This document shows positions 50,813 through 59,243 of a stretch of 64,000 bases of DNA, piece by piece. The notes beneath the pieces are model-generated. The model ran no database searches and had not been told where the DNA came from. It was given only the letters and a program-made list of their open reading frames with translations. How positions within the stretch are numbered: position 1 is the stretch's first letter; each line of letters starts with the position of its first letter. Source of the stretch: Mycobacterium sp. 1245111.1 (GTDB lineage Bacteria > Actinomycetota > Actinomycetes > Mycobacteriales > Mycobacteriaceae); NCBI RefSeq assembly GCF_001673405.1, contig NZ_LZLV01000146.1:1-64000 (forward strand). Direction: 5' to 3'. The position numbers were made by a program, and so were the translations under genes.

Positions 50813-52320
50813 CTGCAGGCGGCGAGCACCAGTTCGCGCACCCGCGCGGCGTCGGCCTGCCCCTTGGTCGCCTTCATGACGGCGCCCACGATCGCGCCGG
50901 CCGCCTGCACCTTGCCGCCCCGAATCTTCTCGGCCACATCGGGATTGGCGGCCAGCGCCTCGTCAACGGCGGCTTGGATCAGCGAATCGTCGCGCACCAC
51001 AGCCAAACCGCGCGCCGTCATGACCTGTTCAGGTTCGCCCTCACCGGCGAGCACGCCCTCGACCACCTGGCGGGCCAACTTGTTGCTCAGCTTGCCCGAG
51101 TCGACCAACGCCACCACCGCGGCGACTTGGGCTGGGCTGATGGGCAATTCGTCGAGTGCGACGCCGGCCTCGTTGGCCTTCTGCACCAAGAAGTTGCCCC
51201 ACCACGCACGCGCAGACTCGCTCGAAGCGCCCTGGTCGACGGTCGCGATGACCAGCTCCACAGCGCCGGCGTTGACGAGGTCGCGCATCACCTCGTCGGA
51301 AATGCCCCAGTCCTGCTGAATCCGCTTGCGGCGCAACCACGGTAGCTCGGGAATGGTGTGGCGCAGCCGCTCGACGAGCTCGCTGCTGGGGGCGACAGGC
51401 TCCAGGTCGGGCTCGGGAAAGTAGCGGTAGTCCTCCGCGGTCTCCTTGGTGCGGCCCGAGCTGGTGAAGCCGTCCTCGTGAAAGTGCCTGGTCTCCTGAA
51501 TGACTCGGCCACCTGACTCCAGAACGGCTCCCTGTCGCCTCATCTCGTAGCGGACGGCGACCTCGACGCTCTTGAGCGAGTTGACGTTCTTGGTCTCGCT
51601 GCGGATGCCGAACTCGGTGGCACCGATCGGTTTGAGCGAGACGTTGGAGTCGCAGCGCATCGATCCCTGGTCCATCCGGACGTCGGAAACATCTAACGCG
51701 CGCAACAGGTCTCGCAACGCGGTGACATAGGCGCGGGCGATCTCCGGTGCCCGCTCTCCGGTGCCCTCGATCGGCTTGGTGACGATTTCGATCAGCGGCA
51801 CCCCGGCACGGTTGTAGTCGGCCAGCGAGGTGGTCGCACCGGCGATGCGGCCGGTGTCGCTGCCTAGGTGGGTCAGCTTGCCGGTGTCCTCTTCCATGTG
51901 GGCGCGCTCGATCTCGATCCGCCACGTGCTGCCGTCGTCGAGCGGAACGTCGAGGTAGCCGTTGATGGCGATCGGCTCGTCGTACTGCGAGATCTGATAG
52001 TTCTTCGGCTGATCGGGGTAGAAGTAGTTCTTCCGGGCAAACCGACCCCACGGCGCGATGTCGCAGTTGAGCGCCAGACCGATTCGAATCGCCGATTCCA
52101 CGGCGGCCTCGTTGAGCACCGGCAACGACCCGGGCAGGCCCAGGCACACCGGACACACGTGCGTGTTGGGCTCAGCCCCGAACTCGTTGGCGCAGCCGCA
52201 GAACATCTTGGTGGCGGTGGACAGCTCGACGTGCACTTCCATGCCGAGCACCGGGTCGTAACGCGCGATCACGTCCTCGTAGTCGAGCAGCTCCGCACTC
52301 GCCATCGCCGCAGAAGTCAT
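50809..52320 (-). CDS. gatB: Asp/Glu-tRNA amidotransferase subunit B
   Basis: Part of GatCAB, which converts Glu-tRNA-Gln (and Asp-tRNA-Asn) to the amide. 503 residues: YDPVLGMEVHVELSTATKMFCGC, zinc cysteines with VCPVCLGLPGSLPVLN, RKNYFYPDQPKNYQISQYDEPIA and the C-terminal YqeY-like tail (ANPDVAEKIRGGKVQAAGAIVGAVMKATKGQADAARV). ATG 52320 has AGGA upstream; an inner ATG 52305 is possible. Separated from gatCA by the regulator genes and pfkA. Ortholog of Rv3009c. Confidence 0.96.
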   Translation of the reverse strand: MTSAAMASAELLDYEDVIARYDPVLGMEVHVELSTATKMFCGCANEFGAEPNTHVCPVCLGLPGSLPVLNEAAVESAIRIGLALNCDIAPWGRFARKNYFYPDQPKNYQISQYDEPIAINGYLDVPLDDGSTWRIEIERAHMEEDTGKLTHLGSDTGRIAGATTSLADYNRAGVPLIEIVTKPIEGTGERAPEIARAYVTALRDLLRALDVSDVRMDQGSMRCDSNVSLKPIGATEFGIRSETKNVNSLKSVEVAVRYEMRRQGAVLESGGRVIQETRHFHEDGFTSSGRTKETAEDYRYFPEPDLEPVAPSSELVERLRHTIPELPWLRRKRIQQDWGISDEVMRDLVNAGAVELVIATVDQGASSESARAWWGNFLVQKANEAGVALDELPISPAQVAAVVALVDSGKLSNKLARQVVEGVLAGEGEPEQVMTARGLAVVRDDSLIQAAVDEALAANPDVAEKIRGGKVQAAGAIVGAVMKATKGQADAARVRELVLAACS

Positions 52321-52330
52321 GCGGACGATC

Positions 52331-53026
52331 CTAATTGGCCGCCGAGGTGGCCGTCCCTTCACCGTCCACACCTGCGGCGCCGGCCAGCAAGGCATGGTCG
52401 AACACCGAGCGGGAGTGGATCGCGTCGTCGCGGACGTCACGGAAGTTCCGCACGATCTGTTCCGCGAGGAGTCGCAGCTTGACGTTGCTCGATTGAGACC
52501 GCCACCTGAGCAGGTCGAACGCGGCGTCCTCGTCGAGCCCGTAGACCAGCATCAGCATCCCCTTGGCCTGCTCGATCACCGCGCGATGCTCGGTGATCTC
52601 CGCTACCCGCGCGGTGATCATCTCCTCGCGCGCCCGATCGGACGTCGGCGTGATGTCGACGTAATAACCGTGCGTGCCGATCACCACGTCACGGTCATCG
52701 GTGAGCTGGTCGCCGACCACCACGACTTGATGGACGACGTCACGGGTGTCGACAATCCGGTGGCGGGTGCTGAAGGCGCAATGGCTGTGCAGCATCGCAT
52801 CGATGGTCTTCGCGACTTCGTGCCGATCGTCGGGATGCTTATGCGCCAGCACCAATTCGGTCGTGGGCGTCACGGTGCCGGGCTCGTAGCCGTGCATGCG
52901 CTGCACCTCGTCGGACCACTCCCAGCGTTCGTCGTCGAAGTAGAAGCGAAACCACCCGACTCGTTGCGGTGAACCGGCGAAGGCCTTCCCGACGTCGACG
53001 GCGTGACCGTCCAGTTCGGCAGACAT
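52331..53026 (-). CDS. PAS-ANTAR RNA-binding antiterminator
   Basis: 231 residues. PAS-like sensor domain from about 20 to 130 (VGWFRFYFDDERWEWSDEVQRMHGYEPGTVTPTTELVLAHKHPDDR), then an ANTAR domain at about 145-205 (ARVAEITEHRAVIEQAKGMLMLVYGLDEDAAFDLLRWRSQSSNVKLRLLAEQIVRNF) that binds paired hairpins and prevents termination. ATG 53026, four bases after the zinc-ribbon gene stop, suggests one operon. Target RNA unknown; gatB is only ten bases downstream. Confidence 0.9.
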   Translation of the reverse strand: MSAELDGHAVDVGKAFAGSPQRVGWFRFYFDDERWEWSDEVQRMHGYEPGTVTPTTELVLAHKHPDDRHEVAKTIDAMLHSHCAFSTRHRIVDTRDVVHQVVVVGDQLTDDRDVVIGTHGYYVDITPTSDRAREEMITARVAEITEHRAVIEQAKGMLMLVYGLDEDAAFDLLRWRSQSSNVKLRLLAEQIVRNFRDVRDDAIHSRSVFDHALLAGAAGVDGEGTATSAAN

Positions 53027-53029
53027 CAG

Positions 53030-53356
53030 TTACCTCCCGCCTTCTCGCGACTCCCGACCCTCATTGGAGGCCCGCTGTGACGTGTGGGCCCGGCGCATTG
53101 TCTCGTCGGCCGCCCGGCACAGTTCGCGAGCGCGGTGTTGTTCATCGCGGGCGCGCTGGATAGTGCCAGCGACATCCGGTTTGACGAATGCTCGCCGTCG
53201 AGCCCGTCGGGGTTCGACCGCCGCGGCGCCGCGGCGCGCTGTGCGGCCGCGATGGGCCTTCTGCCGACACGCCGACGAGCAATAGAGCGCGTCGGACCGG
53301 CCACGAAAGCCGATACCGCACGCGCCGCAGGTCAGAAGCCCGGTCACAGCCCACAC
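53030..53356 (-). CDS. Small zinc-ribbon protein with basic helical tail
   Basis: About 108 residues from GTG 53356 (or GTG 53347). The N-terminal half is a four-cysteine ribbon, LTCGACGIGFRGRSDALYCSSACRQKAHR, followed by an Arg/Ala/Glu-rich helix (IQRARDEQHRARELCRAADETMRRAHTSQR). Suggests nucleic-acid binding. The start lies within a 22-bp palindrome (53355-53376). Just upstream of, and probably co-transcribed with, the ANTAR gene. I do not recognise a named family. Confidence 0.75.
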   Translation of the reverse strand: MWAVTGLLTCGACGIGFRGRSDALYCSSACRQKAHRGRTARRGAAAVEPRRARRRAFVKPDVAGTIQRARDEQHRARELCRAADETMRRAHTSQRASNEGRESREGGR

Positions 53357-53380
53357 GTTACAGCTAGCCGTAACGTAACG
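53355..53380. promoter_or_regulatory. 22-bp palindromic operator with extra half-site
   Basis: ACGTTAC (53355-53361) and GTAACGT (53370-53376) are perfect arms around eight bases; a further GTAACG follows at 53375-53380 in direct repeat. The spacing is typical of a TetR-type dimer site. It overlaps the start of the zinc-ribbon gene on the minus strand. Confidence 0.65.
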
Positions 53381-53421
53381 GATCCCTTTCCCCACTGAAT
53401 CCGCTGAAAAATCGCTGCAAG

Positions 53422-54453
53422 TCAGCCGAAGAACGCCGCGGCGTCGTCGTAGCGGCTTTGCGGGACCAACTTGAGCTGGCGCACCGCATCGGCCAGCGCC
53501 ACCCGCCCGATGTCCTGGCCGCGCAGCGACACCATTTGTCCGTACTCGCCGGCGTGTGCCGCGTCGGCGGCGTTGACGCCGAACCGCGTCGCCAGCACGC
53601 GGTCGTACGCCGTCGGGGTGCCGCCGCGCTGGACGTGGCCGAGCACCGTGACCCGGACCTCTTTGTTGATGCGTTTTTCCACCTCGACGGCCAACTGCGC
53701 TGCCACACCGGTGAACCGCTCATGACCGAACTCGTCGGTGCCGCCTTCGGCCAGCTTCATCGACCCTGCGGCCGGCTTGGCGCCCTCGGCAACCACGCAG
53801 ATGAAATGGGAATCGCCGCGTTGGAAGCGCCGCTTGACCAGTCGGCAGACCTCGTCGATGTCGAAGGGCTGCTCGGGGATCAGTGTCATGTGCGCGCCGG
53901 ATGCCAGTCCGGAGTTGAGCGCGATCCAGCCGGCGTGGCGACCCATCACCTCGACCAGCATCACGCGCTGATGCGACTCGGCCGTACTGTGCAGCCGGTC
54001 GATCGCATCGGTGGCCACCGTCAATGCGGTGTCGTGGCCGAAAGTCACGTCCGTGCAATCGATGTCGTTGTCGATGGTCTTGGGCACACCGACGACGGGG
54101 ACGTTCTCTTCGGAGAGCCAATGCGCGGCGGTCAGCGTGCCCTCGCCCCCGATCGGGATGAGCACGTCGATGCCGTTGTCGTCCAGCGTCTGCTTGACCT
54201 GATCCAACCCGGCCCGCAGCTTGTCGGGGTTGACTCGCGCCGTGCCGAGCATCGTCCCGCCCTTGGCCAACAGCCGGTCGTTGCGGTCGTCGTTGGCCAG
54301 TTGGATGCGCCGATTTTCCAGAAGTCCACGCCAGCCGTCCTGAAATCCGACCACCGACGACCCGTAACGGGAATCGCAGGTGCGCACCACCGCCCGAATG
54401 ACGGCGTTCAGTCCAGGACAGTCACCGCCCCCGGTGAGAATTCCGATCCGCAT
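53422..54453 (-). CDS. pfkA: 6-phosphofructokinase
   Basis: Committed step of glycolysis. 343 residues: MRIGILTGGGDCPGLNAVIRAVV, IPIGGEGTLTAAHWLSEENVPVVGVPKTIDNDIDCTD, MGRHAGWIALNSGLASGAHMTLIPEQPFD and HVQRGGTPTAYDRVLATRFG. The nucleotide motif is GGEGT rather than GGDGS, as in other mycobacterial PfkA; ATP use is established for that group. Ortholog of Rv3010c. Confidence 0.96.
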   Translation of the reverse strand: MRIGILTGGGDCPGLNAVIRAVVRTCDSRYGSSVVGFQDGWRGLLENRRIQLANDDRNDRLLAKGGTMLGTARVNPDKLRAGLDQVKQTLDDNGIDVLIPIGGEGTLTAAHWLSEENVPVVGVPKTIDNDIDCTDVTFGHDTALTVATDAIDRLHSTAESHQRVMLVEVMGRHAGWIALNSGLASGAHMTLIPEQPFDIDEVCRLVKRRFQRGDSHFICVVAEGAKPAAGSMKLAEGGTDEFGHERFTGVAAQLAVEVEKRINKEVRVTVLGHVQRGGTPTAYDRVLATRFGVNAADAAHAGEYGQMVSLRGQDIGRVALADAVRQLKLVPQSRYDDAAAFFG

Positions 54454-54537
54454 TCCCTCATCTTGCCCCGCAGACGCCGTTCAGGTGGCGCGAGCAGACG
54501 CAAACTCGCATGCGGGTCGGCCCCCATAGTGCGATTT

Positions 54538-54570
54538 GGTGTTCCCCCCGCAAGCGGGTGGGCCCACACC
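54538..54570. repeat. REP-like palindromic element 2
   Basis: GGTGT (54538-54542) pairs with ACACC (54566-54570), and inside lies CCCGC-AA-GCGGG (54547-54558). Located between pfkA and gatA. Similar layout to the element at 37893-37926. The rest of this 146-base spacer shows nothing else. Confidence 0.4.
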
Positions 54571-54599
54571 TTAGGTAAGGGAGTGCCCCGAGCCCGCGG

Positions 54600-56081
54600 T
54601 CAGATGGCGGTTGGTAGCGCTCCCCGAGCGGCCTCGTAGGCGGCGCCCACCCGATAGAGCCTGTCGTCGGCCAGTGCCGGCGCCATGATCTGCAGCCCCA
54701 CCGGCAGGTTGTCGTCGTCGGACAACCCCGACGGCACCGACATTCCGCAGTGTCCGGCCAGGTTCAGTGGCAGCGTGCACAGGTCGAAGAGGTACATCGC
54801 CAGCGGGTCGTCGACCTTCTCCCCCAACGGGAATGCGGTCGTCGGGGTCGTCGGCGACACCAGCACATCCACCGACTGATACGCGGTGTCGAGGTCCCGC
54901 GCGATCAAGGTCCGCACCTTCTGCGCCTGGTTGTAATACGCGTCGTAATAGCCCGCCGACAGCGCGTAGGTGCCAATCATGATGCGCCGCTTGACTTCTG
55001 GCCCAAATCCGGCCGCCCGGGTCAGCGCCATCACCTCCTCGGCGCTGTGCGTGCCGTCGTCGCCAACCCGCAGGCCGTAACGCATCGCGTCGAAACGGGC
55101 CAGGTTACTGGACACCTCAGACGGCAGAATCAGGTAGTAGGCCGGCAGCGCGTGATCGAAATGGGGACAGTCGACTTCGGACACGTCGGCACCGAGGGCG
55201 GTCAACTGCTCGACGGCCTTGTTGAACGACGCCAGCACGCCGGGCTGGTATCCCTCGCCGCGCAGCTGCTTGACAACTCCGACGCGCACACCGCTGAGAT
55301 CGCCTGCGGCGCCGGCTCTTGCGGCGCCGACGACATCGGGCACCTCGGCATCGATCGAGGTGGAGTCGCGCGGGTCGTGTCCGGCGATCACCTGATGCAG
55401 CAGGGCGGTGTCCAGCACCGTGCGGGCGCACGGCCCGCCCTGGTCGAGCGACGATGCGCAGGCCACCAGGCCGTAGCGCGACACCGTGCCGTAGGTGGGT
55501 TTGACGCCGACGGTCGCGGTCAGCGCGGCGGGCTGGCGGATCGATCCGCCGGTGTCGGTCCCGATCGCCAGCGGCGCCTGAAACGCCGCCAGCGCGGCGG
55601 CGCTGCCGCCGCCCGATCCGCCGGGCACCCGGTCGGTGTTCCACGGGTTGCGGGTGGGGCCGTAGGCGGAGTTCTCCGTCGACGAGCCCATGGCGAACTC
55701 GTCCATGTTGGTCTTGCCGAGGATCGGGATGCCCGCCGCGCGGAGCCGCGCGGTCACCGTCGCGTCGTACGGCGAACGCCAGCCTTCGAGGATCTTCGAC
55801 CCACAGGTGGTGGGCATGTCGATGCTGGTGAACACGTCCTTGAGGGCGAGCGGGACCCCGGCCAGGGCCGAGGCCGGCTTGTCACCGGCGGCCATCGACT
55901 CGTCAGTCGCCTCCGCGGCCGCCAACGCCGCATCGGCGGCAACGTGCAGGAATGCCCCGTACTGCTGATCGGTCGCCGCGATCTGGTCCAGGAATGCTTG
56001 GGTGACCTCGGTCGACGACAGCTCCTTGGCCGCGATCTTCTCGGCCAGCGTCGCGGCGTCCAACCGGATGATGTCCGTCAT
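54600..56081 (-). CDS. gatA: Glu/Asp-tRNA amidotransferase subunit A
   Basis: Amidase subunit that releases ammonia from glutamine. 493 residues; Ser-Ser-Lys triad in ALKDVFTSIDMPTTCGSKIL (Lys) and VPGGSGGGSAAALAAFQAPLAIGTDTGGSIRQPAALTATVGVKPTYG (cis-Ser and nucleophile Ser). ATG 56081 overlaps gatC's stop by four bases. Ortholog of Rv3011c. Confidence 0.97.
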   Translation of the reverse strand: MTDIIRLDAATLAEKIAAKELSSTEVTQAFLDQIAATDQQYGAFLHVAADAALAAAEATDESMAAGDKPASALAGVPLALKDVFTSIDMPTTCGSKILEGWRSPYDATVTARLRAAGIPILGKTNMDEFAMGSSTENSAYGPTRNPWNTDRVPGGSGGGSAAALAAFQAPLAIGTDTGGSIRQPAALTATVGVKPTYGTVSRYGLVACASSLDQGGPCARTVLDTALLHQVIAGHDPRDSTSIDAEVPDVVGAARAGAAGDLSGVRVGVVKQLRGEGYQPGVLASFNKAVEQLTALGADVSEVDCPHFDHALPAYYLILPSEVSSNLARFDAMRYGLRVGDDGTHSAEEVMALTRAAGFGPEVKRRIMIGTYALSAGYYDAYYNQAQKVRTLIARDLDTAYQSVDVLVSPTTPTTAFPLGEKVDDPLAMYLFDLCTLPLNLAGHCGMSVPSGLSDDDNLPVGLQIMAPALADDRLYRVGAAYEAARGALPTAI

Positions 56082-56377
56082 TCCGGCTCTCCGAGGATTT
56101 GCGGGACCGCGAAGCGCCCGTCAATGGCCTCGGGAGCCTCAGCCAGTGCCTCCTGCTGGGTCAGGCAAGGCGTGGTCTGGTCCGGACGCGTGACGTTGAC
56201 CGACTTCAGCGGGTTGTCGGTTGGCTCGACGCCCGCGACGTCAACGGCCTGAATCTGGCCGACGTGGGTCAGGATGGCGTCGAGTTGGCCGGCGTAGCTG
56301 TCCAACTCATCGTCAGTCAGCGCCAGCCGGGCCAACCGGGCCAGATGGGCCACCTCGTCGCGGGAGATCTGGGACAC
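56078..56377 (-). CDS. gatC: Glu/Asp-tRNA amidotransferase subunit C
   Basis: Small subunit bridging GatA and GatB. 99 residues from GTG 56377: SQISRDEVAHLARLARLALTDDELDSYAGQLDAILTHVGQIQAVDVAGVEPTDNPL is the entire family signature. The frame is open further upstream but family length fixes the start. Ortholog of Rv3012c. Confidence 0.96.
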   Translation of the reverse strand: MSQISRDEVAHLARLARLALTDDELDSYAGQLDAILTHVGQIQAVDVAGVEPTDNPLKSVNVTRPDQTTPCLTQQEALAEAPEAIDGRFAVPQILGEPE

Positions 56378-56465
56378 GACAGGAAAGCCTAGCGAGCGCA
56401 CCACCGGCGCGGCGCCGGGCATCCGCCGAAATGCCGACCGCGCAGCACTGTGGGACAGTGGCCGC

Positions 56466-57125
56466 GTGTCGTCCTATCTGCTCCGCGTCCAGCTGGCCGA
56501 CCGACCAGGCAGCCTCGGCTCGCTGGCGGTGGCGCTGGGATCGGTGGGCGCCGACATCCTTTCCCTCGACGTCGTGGAGCGCGGACCCGATTACGCCATC
56601 GATGACCTGGTGGTCGAGCTACCTCCCGGTGGCATGCCCGACACGCTGATCACCGCTGCCGAAGCGCTGCAGGGGGTGCGGGTGGACAGCCTGCGACCGC
56701 ACACCGGATTGCTGGACGCGCACCGCGAGTTGGCGTTGATCGACCATGTCGCCGCCGCAGGCAGCACCGGCACCAAGCTCAAGGTGCTTGTCAGTGAGAC
56801 GCCACAGGTGCTGCGGGTCAGCTGGTGCTCGGTGCTGCGGAAGTCCGACGACGGATTTGAGCGCATCGCCGGCAGTCCCGGGGCGCCTGAAACGATTCTG
56901 GCCGACGTGCCGTGGATGCCGATCGAACACGCGACGGCGTTGGACGCGACCGAGGACTGGGTGCCGCAGGTCTGGCGTGATCTGGACACCACGCTGATCG
57001 CGGCTCCGCTGGGCTCCAGCGACACCGCCGTGATGCTCGGCAGACCGGGCGGGCCGGCGTTTCGCCCGTCGGAGGTGGCCCGTCTGGGATATCTGGCCGG
57101 CATCGTCGGAACCCTGCTGCACTGA
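56466..57125 (+). CDS. ACT-domain protein (Rv3013-like)
   Basis: 219 residues. An N-terminal ACT domain (YLLRVQLADRPGSLGSLAVALGSVGADILSLDVVERGPDYAIDDLVVELP) is followed by a GAF-like alpha/beta region (HVAAAGSTGTKLKVLVSETPQVLRVSWCSVLRK...GGPAFRPSEVARLGYLAGIVGTLL). Suggests small-molecule sensing, perhaps of amino acids. GTG 56466. Convergent with ligA, with a three-base gap. Ligand unknown. Confidence 0.87.
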   Translation: MSSYLLRVQLADRPGSLGSLAVALGSVGADILSLDVVERGPDYAIDDLVVELPPGGMPDTLITAAEALQGVRVDSLRPHTGLLDAHRELALIDHVAAAGSTGTKLKVLVSETPQVLRVSWCSVLRKSDDGFERIAGSPGAPETILADVPWMPIEHATALDATEDWVPQVWRDLDTTLIAAPLGSSDTAVMLGRPGGPAFRPSEVARLGYLAGIVGTLLH

Positions 57126-57128
57126 AAA

Positions 57129-59204
57129 CTAACCAGCTTCAGAAGGCCCGTCCGCCAACAGCTTTCGAAAGCCGTCTTCATCGAGGATAGGCACACCGAG
57201 TTCGACGGCCTTGTCGTACTTCGAGCCGGGCGAATCCCCGGCGACCACGTAGTCGGTCTTCTTCGACACCGAGCCGGCGGCTTTGCCGCCGCGCGTCAGG
57301 ATCGCCTCCTTGGCGTCGTCGCGGGAGAAGTTCGGCAGCGAGCCGGTGACCACAACCGTGAGGCCCTCCAGCGTCCGCGGCACGCTGGCGTCACGTTCGT
57401 CGGCCATCCGCACCCCGGCCGCCCGCCACTTGTCGACGATCCGGCAATGCCAGTCGACGGTGAACCACTCCGTGACCGCGTCAGCGATGGTCGGGCCCAC
57501 GCCTTCGACCGCGGCCAGTTGCTCCGTCGACGCCGAGGTGATCGCGTCGAGGCTGCCGAATTCGGTGGCCAGCGCCCGCGCCGCCGTCGGACCGACATGC
57601 CGGATCGACAGCGCCACCAACACCCGCCACAGCGGTTGCTTCTTGGCCTTGTCCAGGTTGGCCAGCAGCCGCTTGCCGTTGGCCGACAAGGTGCCGGCCT
57701 TGGTGGTGAACAAGTCGGTGCGCAGCAGCTCGTCTTCGGTGAGACCGAACAAGTCCCCCTCGTCCTCGATCACCTCCGCTTTCAGCAGCGCGATCGCGGC
57801 CTCGTAGCCCAGACCCTCGATGTCGAATGCGCCGCGGCCGGCCACGTGGAACACCCGCTCCCGCAACTGCGCCGGGCAGGACCGCGAATTGGGACAGCGG
57901 ATGTCAGCGTCGCCCTCCTTCGCCGGGGCCAACGTGGTGCCGCACTCGGGACACGTTGTGGGCATGACGAATTCGTGCTCGGAGCCGTCGCGCAGGTCGA
58001 CGACCGGGCCCAGCACTTCGGGGATCACGTCGCCGGCCTTGCGCAGCACCACCGTGTCGCCGATCAGCACGCCCTTGCGCTTGACCTCCGCGGCGTTGTG
58101 CAGGGTGGCCAGTCCGACGGTCGACCCGGACACGGTGACCGGCGTCATGAACGCAAACGGCGTCACCCGCCCGGTCCGGCCGACGTTGACGCGGATGTCG
58201 AGCAATTTGGTCTGCACTTCCTGCGGCGGGTACTTGTAGGCGATCGCCCAGCGCGGAGCGCGCGACGTCGATCCGAGCCGGCGCTGCAGTGCCACGTCGT
58301 CGACTTTGACTACCACGCCGTCGATTTCGTGGTCGACGTCGTGGCGGTGCTCTCCCCAGTAGGCGACGCGCTCCAGCGCGCCGGCCGCGTTCTCCACCCG
58401 GGTGGTGTGATCGGACACCGGCAGGCCCCAGGCCGCCAAGGCCAGATAGGCGTCGTGCAGGGAGTCCGGTCGATAGCCCTCGACGTGCCCCAATCCGTGG
58501 CAGATCATCCGGAGTTTGCGACGGGCGGTGACGGACGGATCCTTTTGCCGCAGCGACCCGGCCGCGCTGTTGCGCGGGTTGGCGAACGGCGCTTTGCCGT
58601 CCTCGACCAGAGCGGCGTTGAGCGCCTCGAAATCGTCGAGCCGGAAGAACACCTCGCCGCGCACCTCGAGGACGTCGGGCACCGGATGGTCGTCGCTGGG
58701 TGTCAGCCGTTCGGGCACATCGTCGATCGTGCGTGCGTTGAGCGTGACGTCCTCACCCGTGCGCCCGTCGCCGCGGGTCGCGGCCCGAACCAGTCGTCCG
58801 TTGCGGTAGACCAATGCCAACGCGACGCCGTCGATCTTGAGCTCACAGAGGAACGGAACGTCGGCGCCTACCTCACCGCGCACGCGGCCGGCCCACAGCT
58901 CGAATTCCTCGGCGCTGAACACATTGTCCAGCGACAGCATTCGCTCCAGATGATCGGCGGAGGTGAAATCCGTGGCGAAGCCGGCGCCACCGACGAGTTG
59001 CGTCGGCGAGTCGGGCGTGCGTAGTTCGGGGTGCTCGTCTTCGAGTGCCGACAGCCGGCGGAGCATGATGTCGAATTCGGCGTCGGAGACGATCGGTGCA
59101 TCGCGCACGTAGTAGCGGAACTGGTGTTCACGCACCTCGTCGGCCAACTCGCGCCACGCACGACGCACCTCGGAGGGAACCGGATCGGCCTCGGGTGAGC
59201 TCAC
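57129..59204 (-). CDS. ligA: NAD-dependent DNA ligase
   Basis: Seals nicks in replication and repair. 691 residues with all domains: Ia region with NAD-binding tyrosines (YYVRDAPIVSDAEFD), adenylated Lys in CELKIDGVALALVYRNG, OB fold, four-Cys zinc finger (CPECGTTLAP...CPNSRSCPAQL), HhH repeats and a C-terminal BRCT domain (RTLEGLTVVVTGSLPNFSRDDAKEAI). Ortholog of Rv3014c. Confidence 0.97.
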   Translation of the reverse strand: MSSPEADPVPSEVRRAWRELADEVREHQFRYYVRDAPIVSDAEFDIMLRRLSALEDEHPELRTPDSPTQLVGGAGFATDFTSADHLERMLSLDNVFSAEEFELWAGRVRGEVGADVPFLCELKIDGVALALVYRNGRLVRAATRGDGRTGEDVTLNARTIDDVPERLTPSDDHPVPDVLEVRGEVFFRLDDFEALNAALVEDGKAPFANPRNSAAGSLRQKDPSVTARRKLRMICHGLGHVEGYRPDSLHDAYLALAAWGLPVSDHTTRVENAAGALERVAYWGEHRHDVDHEIDGVVVKVDDVALQRRLGSTSRAPRWAIAYKYPPQEVQTKLLDIRVNVGRTGRVTPFAFMTPVTVSGSTVGLATLHNAAEVKRKGVLIGDTVVLRKAGDVIPEVLGPVVDLRDGSEHEFVMPTTCPECGTTLAPAKEGDADIRCPNSRSCPAQLRERVFHVAGRGAFDIEGLGYEAAIALLKAEVIEDEGDLFGLTEDELLRTDLFTTKAGTLSANGKRLLANLDKAKKQPLWRVLVALSIRHVGPTAARALATEFGSLDAITSASTEQLAAVEGVGPTIADAVTEWFTVDWHCRIVDKWRAAGVRMADERDASVPRTLEGLTVVVTGSLPNFSRDDAKEAILTRGGKAAGSVSKKTDYVVAGDSPGSKYDKAVELGVPILDEDGFRKLLADGPSEAG

Positions 59205-59243
59205 CTTCGCAGGCTATCGGAGGCCCCGGACAACCTCGTGCGG

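Noticed and set aside
57447..59024. 525-codon plus-strand frame opposite ligA
   Set aside because: Shadow of ligA, which has every expected domain.
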